Source: Cystobasidiopsis lactophilus | Taxonomy: Eukaryota; Basidiomycota; Agaricostilbomycetes; Agaricostilbales; Chionosphaeraceae | Length of the DNA: 64,000 nt | Reading direction: 5' to 3' | Assembly: GCA_001599975.1 (NCBI GenBank) | Contig: BCIO01000004.1 | Span: forward strand, 2,887,328-2,951,327 | Part shown: positions 43,152 through 53,933 of the stretch, piece by piece | Position numbering within the stretch: position 1 is the first letter of the stretch | Layout of the letters: each line of letters begins with the position of its first letter | Position numbers and translations under genes: made by a program | Notes under the pieces: model-generated | Told to the model about the DNA's origin: nothing | Database searches by the model: none | What the model saw: only the letters and a program-made list of their open reading frames with translations

Positions 43152-44655
43152 ATGAGGTTCTTAGCAACTATCGCGTTGTTGGCAGCAGCCACGGCGCAGG
43201 CAGCCGAGCTGGGGATAGGCAAGTTCAATCTGCTTGGTGCTGCGTTCATGCGCCTGACTTTCGCACCCGCAGAAACGACTTTCCTGCCCGAGGACTGCCC
43301 CATTAAGTCGGCCGTCAAGGACAAACTGGCCATGCACTACACTGGCAAGCTGGTCGATGGAACCGTCTTTGACAGCTCGGTGCCGCGAAAGACCCCATTT
43401 GTCTTTACACGCAAGTCCTTGGCCCTCCAACAACTTGACCTTCAGCTGAAGCTTCGTGAGGCGCACAGTGGGAGTCGGCCAGGTCATCAAGGTATGCAAT
43501 GTCTCTTCCTCGAGCATCGGAGCCATCCTGAAGGAAGGCTGCTTATAGGGCTGGGACCAAGGCTTGACGGACATGGTGAGCGCAGTTCTTGGTCATCTTG
43601 AACCTTCCTGACGCAACGATTGCCTCGTAGTGCATTGGCGAAAAGCGCATCTTGACAATCCCACCAGAACTGGGTTCGTGGATGCCCTTCTCATCGCGAG
43701 CGATTGGTAAACCTGAGTCGTGATCAGGGTATGGTTCTGCCGGCGCTGGCGGCGTCATTCCCGGAGGTGAGCTTTCTCTGCATCTATAGAGCTTCCTGTT
43801 TTCTGAACAGCCCTAATAAGGCGCCACTTTGATCTTTGACGTCGAGCTCCTCGAAATCAAGGTGCGTTGGCCCCGCTTGAGCATTTCAACTTCTTGATGT
43901 TTTGGCCACAGAACCGAAAAGCTCCTACGCCGATTGATTCGATGACCGCTGCGCAAATCGTCGACGAAGCCATCGCCTCGAACGACGTAGTCGTCTTCTC
44001 CAAAACCTACTGTGAGACCGCACCTTCACACATTCCTTGAGAACCAATCCATGATATTATTCGCCTCCCAGGCCCACACTGCAAGCAAGCCAAGTCGACT
44101 TTGGAGCCTTTGATTGGGAAGCAAAAGTACAAGGTCTTTGAGCTCGACACGATGGGCGAGAAGGGCGCGTGAGCTGCTTGTCACCGATTTGCTTTTTAAT
44201 GGCTGGATACTGAAGCACCGAGATCACAAGGCAAATGCAAGACTATTTGCTGCAGAAGACGGGCAAAGGCACCGTTCCAAATGTGGGTTCCTCGCTTAGT
44301 TCTCCCGCGGGTCTTTGGAGCTGATTTTGATTGGCTGGGCAGATCTGGATTCATCGCAAGTTCATTGGAGGTGCGTTTGATCGCTCCTTTTCGTTTAGGA
44401 TCTCCTCAAGTCAAATGCTCAGGAGGGGACGCGATCGCCGCCTTGAGCCGGAGTGGCAAATTGGCCGGCGTGGTTTCTGGGTGTGTCTCTTTTTGTCCTC
44501 GCCCACATCAATTCCTGATGCTTCTGGCGAGCAGCGGAAGCAGCACAGTGACCTATGTGCTAATCGGCGGAGTCGTGGTGGTGGCGGCCGTGGGCGCGCG
44601 CTGGTTCTACAACTCTCAAGCGGGCTACACCAAGGTCGCAGGCGGCAGGAAATAG
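43152..44655 (+). CDS. FKBP prolyl isomerase - glutaredoxin - transmembrane fusion protein
   Basis: Thirteen exons splice in frame to a 283-residue protein. A signal peptide ([17 protein letters not shown]) precedes an FKBP2-like domain: [80 protein letters not shown]. Catalytic-pocket residues (Tyr, Phe-Asp, Val-Ile, Trp, Tyr, Phe) are kept. A 50-nt intron later comes a glutaredoxin: [73 protein letters not shown]. It has a dithiol CPHC site and the TVP cis-proline. A single hydrophobic helix [20 protein letters not shown] and a short basic tail end the protein. Predicted topology is type I, with both domains in the ER or secretory lumen (inference). One intron, at 43411-43468, is GC-AG. Confidence 0.8.
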
Positions 44656-45268
44656 CGCATACAATAGACAAAGCTCATGTGCTCTAGCCACAGAATCTTG
44701 ACCCTTTTCTTAACTCCCTTCGCCGGTTGCCCCGAGACGCCGCCGCGGCGCTCAGGCTGGCTGACTAGCCTGTGCTCCCTCGTCTTGTCGACAACGAGCC
44801 ATGATCGAATGCCCTGCTCCCGCGTCTTGACTTGAGTTCTGTGATATTAAGAGCTGCTCGCTGCTTCCCTGCTTGCGCTCTTGCGCTTCAATTTTGTTCG
44901 ATTTCGCCGGGCTTTGCACCTCATTAGGTTGCTAGACCTTGATTGGGTCCCAGTTCGCCCTCACCTTCACGAACGCATTTCAACTCAACTTGAAGTGTCT
45001 CTGCTCTGCCCGGCGGCTTCGAACGAGATATCCAACTCGGAGGAAGCAATCGAGCTGCAGCTTTCAATTCTTTGCTTCTTTCCTCATTCCTCATATTCTA
45101 CAACACATGCGCTTTGTCCTATCCTTATGGCGAATGAGGGAAGACTCAAGCCAAGTTCTCGGCTCGGATTTTGACCATTGGCCCCGGGGTGTTGCCGTTG
45201 GTCCATTGAGGTTCTTCTTGTCTGCGCCCGACGTTTCAGCGATGATTGTGCATCATGTGGCATCTCAC
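44656..45268. other. Convergent intergenic region
   Basis: 613 bp lie between the fusion gene and the convergent EthD gene. Plus-strand frames here are antisense or short. No repeat or RNA gene is evident. Confidence 0.45.
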
Positions 45269-45843
45269 TCACAGAACGTAGAGTTGAAGGGTCTCGATGA
45301 ATTTCTCCTCGTCTGGCAGCACGACATTTTGAAAGTAGTCGGTCTTGTTCCATTCGAAGAACTCGTCGAGCGAGGGATAGGTGACTTCCACCATACCATC
45401 CCAGTCTTGGCGGCCTCGCACTGGGCCAGCGACCTTTTGCATCTTCTCGGTACCCTCCTTGTTGATGTGGAGCTGGACGTAAGAAGTCCTGCCAGCGCAC
45501 GAGATCAGCAGCGAATTGGGATCCCGGCGTTGCGCTGATAAAGAGACACACATAGTCCGTTGGGCAAGAGGGTGATTCATGACAATAGACTGAGTGTCGA
45601 GATGTCATTGGCTTGCTGTATCTCAAGGATGCTCAGAACTCACGCCGTGGTGAGTTCTCCAGCTATATTGCTTGTCAGCCTCCTACGCTGCTGTGTGACT
45701 GTATGAAAAGCTTGCTAGTCATCAAACTCCTCGAACGCTGCACATCCAAGCCATCAGGGTCGGCCTCAAGAGCGGAAGCTTGAGAGCTCACGCATGCCCT
45801 CCTTCTTCTTCACCAAAGCGATAATCTTGACCACTGGCGCCAT
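45269..45843 (-). CDS. EthD-type dimeric alpha/beta-barrel protein
   Basis: The ATG at 45841-45843 gives MAPVVKIIALVKKKEGM. Short introns join FEEFDDYWRTHHG, then SIVMNHPLAQRTM, then TSYVQLHINKEGTEKMQKVA, RQDWDGMVEVTYPSLDEFFE and a C-terminal segment ending FIETLQLYVL. The pattern FxxFxxYWxxxH, the late xYPSLDEFF strand-helix and the total of about 125 residues fit the EthD family, small dimeric barrels often encoded near oxidative or secondary-metabolism genes. The exact reaction is unknown. The intron after GACTA starts with GC (GCAAGC), a GC-AG intron. A CT-rich tract sits just upstream of the ATG, but the small upstream frame at 45991-46182 could be an alternative first exon. Confidence 0.75.
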
Positions 45844-45990
45844 TGTTACTTCGTTGCTGCCTCAAGAAGGACGCAAGGCGCGCTCTGTCTCCGCACCCGA
45901 AGGAGAGGGGAAGGAGAGAAGGGGGCCCCATTTCACGCGAGCCGAGATGACCTTCGGCACGTTTTATCCTAATCTTTGATGATGATCGGA

Positions 45991-46182
45991 TCAGTGCCGA
46001 AGCCTCTCTTTTCGCGCGGTCCCTGCTGCCAACGTACATAGCCTTGGATGCCCCGCCTCGATGGGTCGCTTGTCGGAACTGGTCACGTTGGAGATCGTGT
46101 TTGAAATCGCTGCTTTGCCGACGCCACCAGAGCGCTTAGCCCGTGCAGCCAGGTCCTTGGCAGCGAGATCATAATCACTCAT
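45991..46182 (-). CDS. Small ORF or alternative first exon upstream of the EthD gene
   Basis: The frame starts MSDYDLAAKDLAARAKRSGG and runs to about 63 codons. Sequence quality up to KRPIEAGHPRL looks coding; after that a GTACGT donor could splice, with matching phase, to the EthD gene just before its ATG. TTTGCCACC lies 83 nt upstream in sense orientation, as for other genes here, which supports a real transcript start. Function unknown. Confidence 0.4.
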   Translation of the reverse strand: MSDYDLAAKDLAARAKRSGGVGKAAISNTISNVTSSDKRPIEAGHPRLCTLAAGTARKERLRH

Positions 46183-46660
46183 TGGCCAAAAGACGGCCTA
46201 CATTGTGGCGGATATCTGCTCATTCGCGTCAGCAACTTGCCCTTTTCTGATTCTGCCCATGCTCGGTGGCAAATCTGTTGGCTCAATCGCCAGCCTGGAC
46301 TTGAAGACAGCTGCTACACGGCTCATCCACTATCAGCGCATCCTCATTCTTCTTCTTCTCTTCAAGAAGAAGATAAAGAAGAAGATAAAAGTGAGGCTGT
46401 GCATTGACTTGCCGCGAACTGCGCTGTGTGCCAAATTTCTCCCCTCTTGTGTCCAATGCTTGTTTCGTGCTGCTCTGTCACTTCTGTGGGACACGACAAC
46501 TTGCTATCTACTTCGCGTCGTCGTAGGAAGTGGTGTTCAGAAGTGTCCCGAGGTCGAGGACGTCCCGAAGCTGTTTTTCTGTGACTGCCTCGAAGCGGGC
46601 GGACGCTCCTTGTCCCTGTTCGACCACTGCGTAGGTCATTTTTTTTTTGAAGGAAGACGG
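46183..46660. promoter_or_regulatory. Divergent promoter region with TTTGCCACC
   Basis: 478 bp separate the minus-strand small ORF from the unknown plus-strand gene. GGTGGCAAA is at 46265-46273. A purine-rich direct repeat (AAGAAGAAGATAA twice) is at about 46366-46389. Upstream exons of the plus-strand gene may lie here. Confidence 0.4.
46265..46273 (-). promoter_or_regulatory. TTTGCCACC motif before the small ORF/EthD gene
   Basis: An exact copy in the sense of the minus-strand frame, 83 nt upstream of its ATG. Role inferred from recurrence only. Confidence 0.3.
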
Positions 46661-48330
46661 ATGTCGACGGTAGAGGAAGACCGCGCGGTCGAAGCGTTCG
46701 ACTTCTATGACACCAGACTGAAGCCTTTCCTGTTCCACCATATGAAGTGCGACCACGAGACCATCGCGAGAGCTACAGCGTGGACTCGCTGGGTGTTGTT
46801 TGGCGAGCGAGAGCAGCATGCCTTCCACAGCCTCGCTCTGGTCCGATTAAGTTTTCAAAAGCAGGTAAGTGCAAAGCGCTCATTTGCTTCGAAGCTTAGC
46901 TACGATCAGATCAACCTTTCTGTTGCGACGGCCTTCTTTGCCAAAGATGAAGACCAGATGGATGAGATTTTTCGGCCCGGGGATAACATATTGATCAGCC
47001 AGTTGGTACGCAGGTCCTCCGAAGCCAGATTCCGTTACTGGCTCATTCCACCTGGCAGGAAATGTTCACGGTGTTCTGCTGGTACCTCCACCCCATTGTG
47101 TCCGAAAAGTTGGGCGGAAAGGTGCAAGAGGAAGTCGCAGACGACTTCTTTTACCGCGACCCTGCCCCGGACTACGGTCGCTCCTTATGGGAGACAGCTT
47201 TCTTCTGCTGTGACGAGTGGATGCTTGTCCACGTTTTTTTGGAAGACCAGCTGCTGGTGACCGGAGATGCTCATAGGCACTATCTCCTGGACCCGTCTGA
47301 AGTGTGAGTACCCGTGAATGCATACTCTGCTTGCTGAGAACGAACCGCACTATTAGAGACGACTTTTGGAGGAAGGTGGAGCACTTGTCGGATAGCGTTC
47401 ACGGCATTGCGCGGCGGGCAGTCAGATCCGTTTCATCGGCGATGAGCATGCCTTCGACAAGTTTGGGGCCGTGGTGGGCAACCTTGCGGGCTTCCGAGCG
47501 CCAGAGGTGCTCGCCGCCAAGAGAAGCGCCGAGGTTCTTGTGGCCACCATCCACCGCTGCATGGTGGTCTGCGCCGAGTTGTTCTGCAGGCGAGATCCGA
47601 ACACTGGAGTGCGCGACCGTCCCTATTTGCTTTCTTTCAAACCATGACTTGACCTTGTTTCTTAGGAGATTCACGAGCGCGGAGATATACCATGGGATCG
47701 CCAAGCGGCGGGAGGATTGCTCATTGCTTCCGTTTGCCTGACGGCAGTGTGCGCTGAAGGGCGATACCGCGATAGGTATGTATGCAGCACTTTGCCGTCT
47801 TTTTAATCTTTCTCAGCGAAGGGTGCAGGGCAAACTACTTCACGCTCGTCCGCCACCTCTTCGTGGACGGACGTCCCGGACAGCCAAATTACAAAAACCT
47901 GGCCTCTCCTGTTGCGTTGAAAGTGGACAAATTCTTCCACCCTAGGCCTCCGCCTAGAGCTCAGGCCGACCCTTCATCAGCACCTGCACCTGCACCTGCA
48001 CCCGCACCTCTGACTCCGCCTCGCCGTCGAACTCACCATAACGAAGAGGGCCATGCTCGCCAGCCAGCTCCCCCTCACGAATACCGCCATACTAGGACAA
48101 GCGAGTATTCATCGGAGTGTGCCAACCCGATCGACAACCCTCCTCATCATCCCGGCGCCCGAGCAACTTCTCCAGCAGGCTGGTCTGACAACGAAGTGAC
48201 TGCTGGTTATGGCCGTCCCTTTGATCCTCAATATCCTCCTGAAAGGCCGGACCATGCGATGTACGACAATGGAAGACGCCGCGGTCCCAACCCAACACGA
48301 CCCGGGGTTCGCCCACACCAAAACCCTTGA
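46661..48330 (+). CDS. Unknown protein with Pro-Ala repeat and Pro/His-rich tail
   Basis: I start this at the ATG at 46661 (MSTVEEDRAVEAFDFYDTRL); earlier exons are possible. Several short introns join segments such as ATAWTRWVLFGEREQHAFHS, INLSVATAFFAKDEDQMDEI, EMFTVFCWYLHPIVSEKLGG, DDFWRKVEHLSDSVHGIARR and ATIHRCMVVCAELFCR. A final exon reads SEGCRANYFTLVRHLFVDGR, PGQPNYKNLASPVALKVDKF, then a disordered tail with a PAPAPAPAP run and many Arg, His and Pro. The globular part is rich in Trp, Phe, His and Cys and looks all-alpha. I recognise no family. Gene boundaries and some junctions are uncertain. Confidence 0.55.
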
Positions 48331-48672
48331 CGGCCCCCGCCGAAATCGCCACGATAACGGAGTGTAGACGTGTTACGTTTTTTCAACCATACTGTCCGCG
48401 GCTCTCTTTCATTTCACCTCATGCGACCTGCCTCCGCCACCCACTCAAATTTGCCACCCACCTTCCCGCTAGATTTTCTCATGAGCCTCCTCTCTTGTAC
48501 AGCCACTCCTACTAGATTTGTAAAGAGACTAAACTATCCCCGTTAAGACTGTGCAATTCGCGACGAGACCACCATCAGTGCGGCAGCTGCGCTCGGCGTG
48601 GCCCAAATGGCGGCGACAGTGCTCGGGCGGCCGCGACGATTGATGCTCGAGTCTGAATAGCCAGCAACAAGC
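48331..48672. promoter_or_regulatory. Promoter region of the Na+/H+ exchanger
   Basis: 342 bp precede the exchanger ATG. TTTGCCACC at 48450-48458 is in sense orientation, about 215 nt before the ATG, within a CT-rich segment. No coding support. Confidence 0.4.
48450..48458 (+). promoter_or_regulatory. TTTGCCACC motif before the Na+/H+ exchanger
   Basis: An exact 9-mer in sense orientation in the promoter region. One of about eight non-coding or start-proximal copies in the window. Confidence 0.3.
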
Positions 48673-51291
48673 ATGGCCGCTGCACCTCCCGAGGGCGATC
48701 TGCCCGTGCTGGATCCAGAGATTGGTGCGTCGTTGGCCACAGCTCGGCGACTGACCTGCTCAAGCTCAACGCTTGTCACTCAGAGGAGCTCTGGAGCTCG
48801 CGGGCTTTGCTGCTCGTCTTGCTGCTGCTCATCCTCTCCTTCTACGCGAGTTACTACTTGAAGGTCCGCCGCATCAAGAGCATCCATGAGACCATCGTCG
48901 CCCTCTTCGCAGGTCCGGTCCCTCCTCTCCTTCGCGATGGCCGCACCAGCGCGCTCATCCACGCTCACTACAGGCATGTTTGTGGGCCTGTGTATTCGCA
49001 TTCTGCCAGGCGTTGTCGTCCAAGGCATGCTCGCGTTCAAAGTGCGCAGTCCCCAATTTCCCGCGCTCGTGTCATGGCTCACCCGCACCCGTGCATTGGC
49101 GAGCAGAACACGATCATGCTGAACGTCCTACTCCCGCCCATCATCCTCAACAGCGGGTTCGAGCTGCGGCAGGTGCGTAACAGCCAAGCGCCTTTTACAT
49201 AGCGCAGACGCTGAGCCTGTCCACCCGACGCAACAGGAAAACTTCTTTCGCAACTTCGCCACCATCCTCGTCTTCGCCTTTGCTGGCACCTTCATCTCCG
49301 CCGTCGTCCTCGGCGTGCTCGTCTACATCTGGGCGCTCCTGGGCCTGGAGGGCCTCTCGCTCACCATCATCGAGTGCCTCCAGTTCGGCTCCACCCTGTC
49401 CGCCACCGACCCGGTCACCATCCTCGCCATCTTCAACGCCCTCAAGGTCGACCCCAAGCTGTACGCCGTCATCTTTGGCGAGTCCATCTTGAACGACGCC
49501 GTCGCCATCGTCATGTTCGAGACCCTCTCCCAGTTCCACGGCGAGAAGATCCACCTCTGGTCCTTCTTCCACGGCGTCGGCATCTTCTTGCTCGTCTTCT
49601 GCATCTCCATGGCCCTCGGCGTCATCTTTGGCCTCGGCTGCTCCCTCCTCCTCAAGCACTCCAGCCTGGCCAGCTTCCCCGAGATCGAGTGCTGCCTGGT
49701 CCTGCTCATCGCCTACACCAGCTACTTCTTCTCCAACGGCCTCACCATGAGCGGCATCGTCTCCCTCTTGTTCTGCGGCATCACCCTGAAACACTACGCC
49801 TACCACAACATGTCCCGCAGAACGCAGAGGGCGACCAAGTACATGTTCGCCACCCTCGCCCAGCTCTGCGAGAACTTCATCTTCATCTACCTCGGCCTCT
49901 CCCTCTTCACCCAGACCCAGCTCATCTACAAGCCCATCTTCATTCTCGTCACCGCCCTCGGCGTCTGCGTCGCCCGCTACTGCGCCGTCTTCCCCATCTC
50001 CAAGCTCATCAACCTCATCGCAAGAGGCAGGGGCCAGACCACGCCCGAGCTGCCGCACTCGTACCAAATGATGCTCTTCTGGGCGGGCTTGAGAGGAGCG
50101 GTCGGCGTCGCTTTGGCGGCCGGCTTGAAAGGCGACAACGCGGCGGCCCTGCGCACCACCGTCTTGGTCACCGTTGTGCTCACCATGATCATCTTTGGCG
50201 GCACGACCAGCCGGATGATCGAGATTGTCGGCATCCGCACGGGAGTGGAGGAGGATGACGACTCTTCGGACGACGAGGCCGGGCCGTCTTACGGCCACCG
50301 CTCGACGCCGTCTTGGATGGGCTTGGACAACAAGTACCCCATGAAGTCGAACGACATCGACCTCAACAACGCCGACCCGTCAGATGTGCCGTATCGGGAC
50401 CGAGCTGGGCGCGCGTCCGGCGGCGACTCCTCCTCCTACCCATCGTCGTACCGGGCCAACACCAGCAACCCAGAGATCTACCGCAACCAGTCGAGCACCT
50501 CGCTCAACTCGGTCGAGTCCTTTGACGACTCGGAGATCCTGCCGCCCGCCACCGCGTTGGACGCTGAGGGCAACCTGACCGGCAACGCCGTGTGGCGCGA
50601 CGGCCAGTGGTTCAACGTGCTCGACGAGCGCTACCTCTTGCCCGTCTTCTCCAACGCCACCGCCTCGCGCAAGCAGGCGTCAAGAAAAGCGACCAGGGTC
50701 AAAAACCGGCAATCTCAAATGCCAGAGTCGCCCAGCCACACCCCGGATGGCGACCTCAGTGCGGGTGGGCAGCCGTCCCCGGCCTACTCGGAGGACAACC
50801 GGATGCTGGGCCGAGGGTGGGCGGGGCCAAGCGGGTCCAGGCCAACAACGCAGCGCTTGGGCGAGAACGAACTCACAGTGAGCTTCACTTTCCTCCCACA
50901 TCGCACCGTCTAGATTGCGAATTGACTGATCCGTAAAGTGATTCTTTTCCCCCTTTTTGCCAACCTCCTTTCGCAGTTCCAAGCCGTCTTGTCTAATCTC
51001 ATCAACTCTTCCACCTCGCCCTCACCCAGCCCCACCACTCAAACCCACGCCAAGAAGCGCGAAAGCGACCAATTCGAGCCTGAAGACACCGTCCAGGCCC
51101 TGCGTGGCCCTTCGCCAGTCGAAACGCCCACCAGCCTTCGGTCTCAAACCGCCTCTCACGCACCGAGCCGCTCGAGCGTGTCGTTCGTCTCGGGTTCCAA
51201 CCGCCGAGTGTCTGGCGACCTTCGAGAGCTCACACCAGGCGGTTCGGGGCGCCGGAGCCAGAACCCTTCATCCACAGATCGCGCCGACTGA
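48673..51291 (+). CDS. Endosomal Na+/H+ exchanger (NHX1/NHE6-type)
   Basis: This CPA1 antiporter exchanges cytosolic Na+/K+ for lumenal H+ and sets endosome/vacuole pH. It starts MAAAPPEGDLPVLDPEI; a first helix LLLVLLLLILSFYASYYL is reached after an intron. Further helices include MFVGLCIRILPGVVVQGML and LNVLLPPIILNSGFEL. A long exon from about 49240 has a conserved core: FGSTLSATDPVTILAIFNAL, FGESILNDAVAIVMFETLSQ, SLASFPEIECCLVLLIAYTS, TLAQLCENFIFIYLGLSLFT and FWAGLRGAVGVALAAGLKGD. About 12 helices are expected. The cytosolic tail is acidic, then Ser-rich, ending NPSSTDRAD after one late intron. Codon use in the long exon is strongly C-biased, suggesting high expression. Confidence 0.93.
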
Positions 51292-51466
51292 ACGACCCGA
51301 TTTCTTTTTTCACGCCAACCACGCAGCACACACATCAATAACGACAGACGACAAGCTTTGGTCGCTACTTAGAGAGGAGAAGAGGTTCTGAAGGGGCGCA
51401 TAAGTCTTCTAGAGAAATTGCACAAAATTGAAAGGTTTTATTTACTCGCTGTGCGATGGTGGCAAC

Positions 51467-51514
51467 GAAAGCAAGCATTTCATTCATCTAGAAAGCAAGC
51501 ATTTCATTCATCTA
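51467..51514 (+). repeat. Perfect 24-bp tandem duplication at the end of the nucleoside hydrolase gene
   Basis: The unit GAAAGCAAGCATTTCATTCA plus TCTA occurs twice, at 51467-51490 and 51491-51514, with no differences. The stop codon of the convergent nucleoside hydrolase (51512-51514, minus strand) lies in the second copy. It is probably a recent slippage duplication. Confidence 0.85.
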
Positions 51515-52825
51515 CAAGCTGGCCTCGGCCCTGTCTAAAGCTTGGAAGAAGAGGTCCCAGAGTGCGGCCTTGTCTAAGGAGTGCCCAATCCACACTTTGG
51601 GCTCGGCGGCGTCAGAGCGCTGGATTCGGCCTCGGTGTGGGTCGAGAAAGTCGACTGAAATTGCGCTCTCCGTCCCTTGAAAGATCGGGGGCTTGATCAG
51701 GTATGCGATCGTCAGCACGTCGTGTACGGGAGGGCCGTCCTTGAAATCTTCCGGGAAGGCTTCCTTGTAGGTGAGGGCAAAGAACTCGGCGATGGAGCTG
51801 AGGATGACGCGCGGGTGCGATTTGTATGCCTTCAGCTTGGCCAACTCCACATCGTTTCGTAAGATGGCTTGGTGCTAGAGTAGAACCGTCAGTTCGTTGG
51901 TGTACCTACTCTCAGTCTGAAGAAAGCTCACCGTCAAATCTAACGGGAAAAGCTTGACGCTGCACAGCAAGCCTGAGACTGTGTTGCCGATTCAAGACGA
52001 TGGCACTCACGGAATATCGTGGCCCTGTAGCGTAATCTGCGCCGCCTCCGGGTCCGCATAGACATTCCTGTGTAGAGAATTGGCAGGGATAGGGAGAACG
52101 ATGAAGCACGACGCACCACTCTGCTGTCCTCGACCTGTTAGAGTTGCCAGCCTCTTCGAAACAGCCTGTGGCGGGTTCAGTCACTGGTTTTACTCACTTT
52201 TAAGCTAGCACTCACCACCCATTAGAACTATCGAGCTGATGGCTGCCTTCGCTAGATCAGGAAAGGCCAGGAGGAAAATGGCCACGTTAGTGAACGGCCT
52301 AAATGAGCACCTTTCAGTGTACAGCTTCGCTAACTCGTAGAGCAGCATACCCAGTCGCAATCAACGTCATTTGCTCCTTGTCTTTGATGAGACTTTCGCA
52401 GGTCTGGCGAAGTGCTTCGGTGGCACTGGTCGGGCTGATCCTGGCCAGCACAGCAGGATCGCCAGCATCGGCAAGGCCTTGAACGCCTCCCAGGCCATCC
52501 TCGCCATGTATTCTATTTGCGCCGCCAGTAAAGACCCGCAGAATAGGGTTGCCTGAGCCGGCATTCACTTTAAGCGTTTCCTTCGCCTTGTAAGCGTGCA
52601 GCAGTTTGGCCGCATTGATTGTCGTGTTCGTCACGTCTGAATTGCCTTGGACAGTGCTGACGCCAATAATGTCGAGCTGGTCAGGGAAGAAGACGGCCAG
52701 GAAAAGAGCGTAGGCATCATCGTGGCCTGGACTTGTGAGAGAGAGCAAGGGATGAGCGGTGGCGCGAGCCATTGAATCGCTAGCATGACTTACTCGCAGT
52801 CCAACCAAATCTTTTGCACGACCAT
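51512..52825 (-). CDS. Inosine-uridine preferring nucleoside hydrolase
   Basis: This enzyme hydrolyses ribonucleosides to base and ribose for purine/pyrimidine salvage. The ATG at 52823-52825 gives MVVQKIWLDCD, spliced to PGHDDAYALFLAVFF, reconstituting the calcium-binding DxDPGxDDA motif. Next come DIIGVSTVQGNSDVTNTTIN, RIHGEDGLGG, KEQMTLIATG, ISSIVLMGG-like residues and NVYADPEAAQITLQG. The end is GPPVHDVLTIAYLIKPPIFQ, SAISVDFLDPHRGR and a C-terminal helix ALWDLFFQALDRAEASL. Asp and His at the catalytic VHD position are present. About six short introns. An in-frame ATG at 52914 with a longer leader is less likely, since MVVQKIWLDCD is the usual family start. Confidence 0.9.
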
Positions 52826-53362
52826 GACTATCGAGAGAGTTCCAGGCGGCGGCGATTAGGTGGCAGGGGCAGGAAAAGCCTGGAGGTTTACGTCCAGGCG
52901 GCTCCGAGCTCATCTTGATCCCAGGCGTGGTAGAAGCGAGCCTGACTCTATATTGCAACAATAAAACGGAATAACAACCAGTGATACTAATACTGCTTTT
53001 GAATTTAATAAGAGACGCGGCGACAACGAGGTGGCAATTCCGAATAATGAGACCTCAGGGAAGCGAGGAGCTGGAGATTCGTGCAAAAGCACCGATGAGG
53101 AAGACAAGAAAAGGAAACTAGTCGAAGAAGGAACCTGCGCCGCATTGGAGGAATGACCGATGGTGGCAACCTGCGCTCCCTTTCCCAGCGGGCTTTCTCA
53201 GCTTCGGGAAGGAGGCTTACTGTTAAATTAAGTTTTCTTTATTACACAGAGATTCGACAGAGAATGAGCGAACCGGGAAGTTGCCTGGTCGTCCGTTCCC
53301 TTTGTTGAGAAGAGACGCCGGCGAGACCTTTTAGTCGTTCTTGCCCTCCAACCGCCCACGCC
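52826..53362. promoter_or_regulatory. Divergent promoter region
   Basis: 537 bp separate the nucleoside hydrolase and the coiled-coil gene. It is more AT-rich than its sur­roundings near 52950-53010. No coding frame, RNA gene or strong repeat is supported. Confidence 0.4.
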
Positions 53363-53923
53363 ATGCCGAATCATCACCATCATTCTTACTCCCAGCACCG
53401 GCACGAAGGATCTCCGGAGCCTGTGCTTCAACCGGAATTCGAGCCAGATGGAGTCGTCCGTCCGTCTCTGCCTTTGCTCCTGACTGGTGACGGGGGCGAG
53501 CGCTGACTGACATCGACAGAACTCTCGCCTACAGTCGAGACCGGGTTCATTCGACTGACCGACCAGATGGTGGCCAGTGAGTGAAGACATGCTAGTTCAG
53601 GCGCCACCGTCTTGACCTTGGAATCTTGCAGTCCGCAAGGACGTCCACGCCAAAAAGATGGAGTTCGACGCTCTTCGAGAACGCATTGACCATGAGTTGA
53701 AGACCTCGCCTGCTCCAGAAAAGGCGACAGACCTAAAGGCACAAAAGAAAGACCTGGAAGATGACATTCTTGCAGCCCTCAAGCTCTTGGACGACATAGG
53801 TGATCAGAGGAACAAGTTGATGCAGAGTAGGTCCTTTGGAAGAATAGTATCTCAAAGGCCGCCAGCTGAAAGGCGACAGCAGGCGCCACCGTTCGCGGCC
53901 GCGAGATGTACGTCGCCATATAG
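53363..53923 (+). CDS. Small coiled-coil protein
   Basis: The ATG at 53363 gives MPNHHHHSYSQHRHEGSPEP, a His-rich start. A short intron joins PSLPLLLT to ELSPTVETGFIRLTDQMVA. A second intron leads to IRKDVHAKKMEFDALRERID, KAQKKDLEDDILAALKLLDD and IGDQRNKLMQ. The last intron leads to TGATVRGREMYVAI and a TAG at 53921-53923. The centre is a regular heptad coiled coil; the predicted length is about 130 residues. It could be a subunit of a small coiled-coil complex such as BLOC-1-like assemblies, but I do not recognise it. Its stop is 10 bp from that of the convergent GFA gene. Confidence 0.6.
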
Positions 53924-53933
53924 CGGCGGCTGT

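Noticed and set aside
43223-43272. A 50-nt first intron (GTTCAA to CGCAG) in the FKBP-glutaredoxin gene
   Set aside because: It breaks the reading frame; a 36-nt intron from GTGCTG (43237) to the same acceptor, or read-through, keeps the frame.
49374-50258. Plus-strand Arg/His/Pro-rich open frame within the exchanger
   Set aside because: It is the +1 shadow of the exchanger coding frame with low-complexity composition.
49195-50298. Long minus-strand open frame rich in Glu, Asp, Val and Gly opposite the Na+/H+ exchanger
   Set aside because: It is the mirror of C-biased third positions in the exchanger exon; the sense frame has a full antiporter domain.
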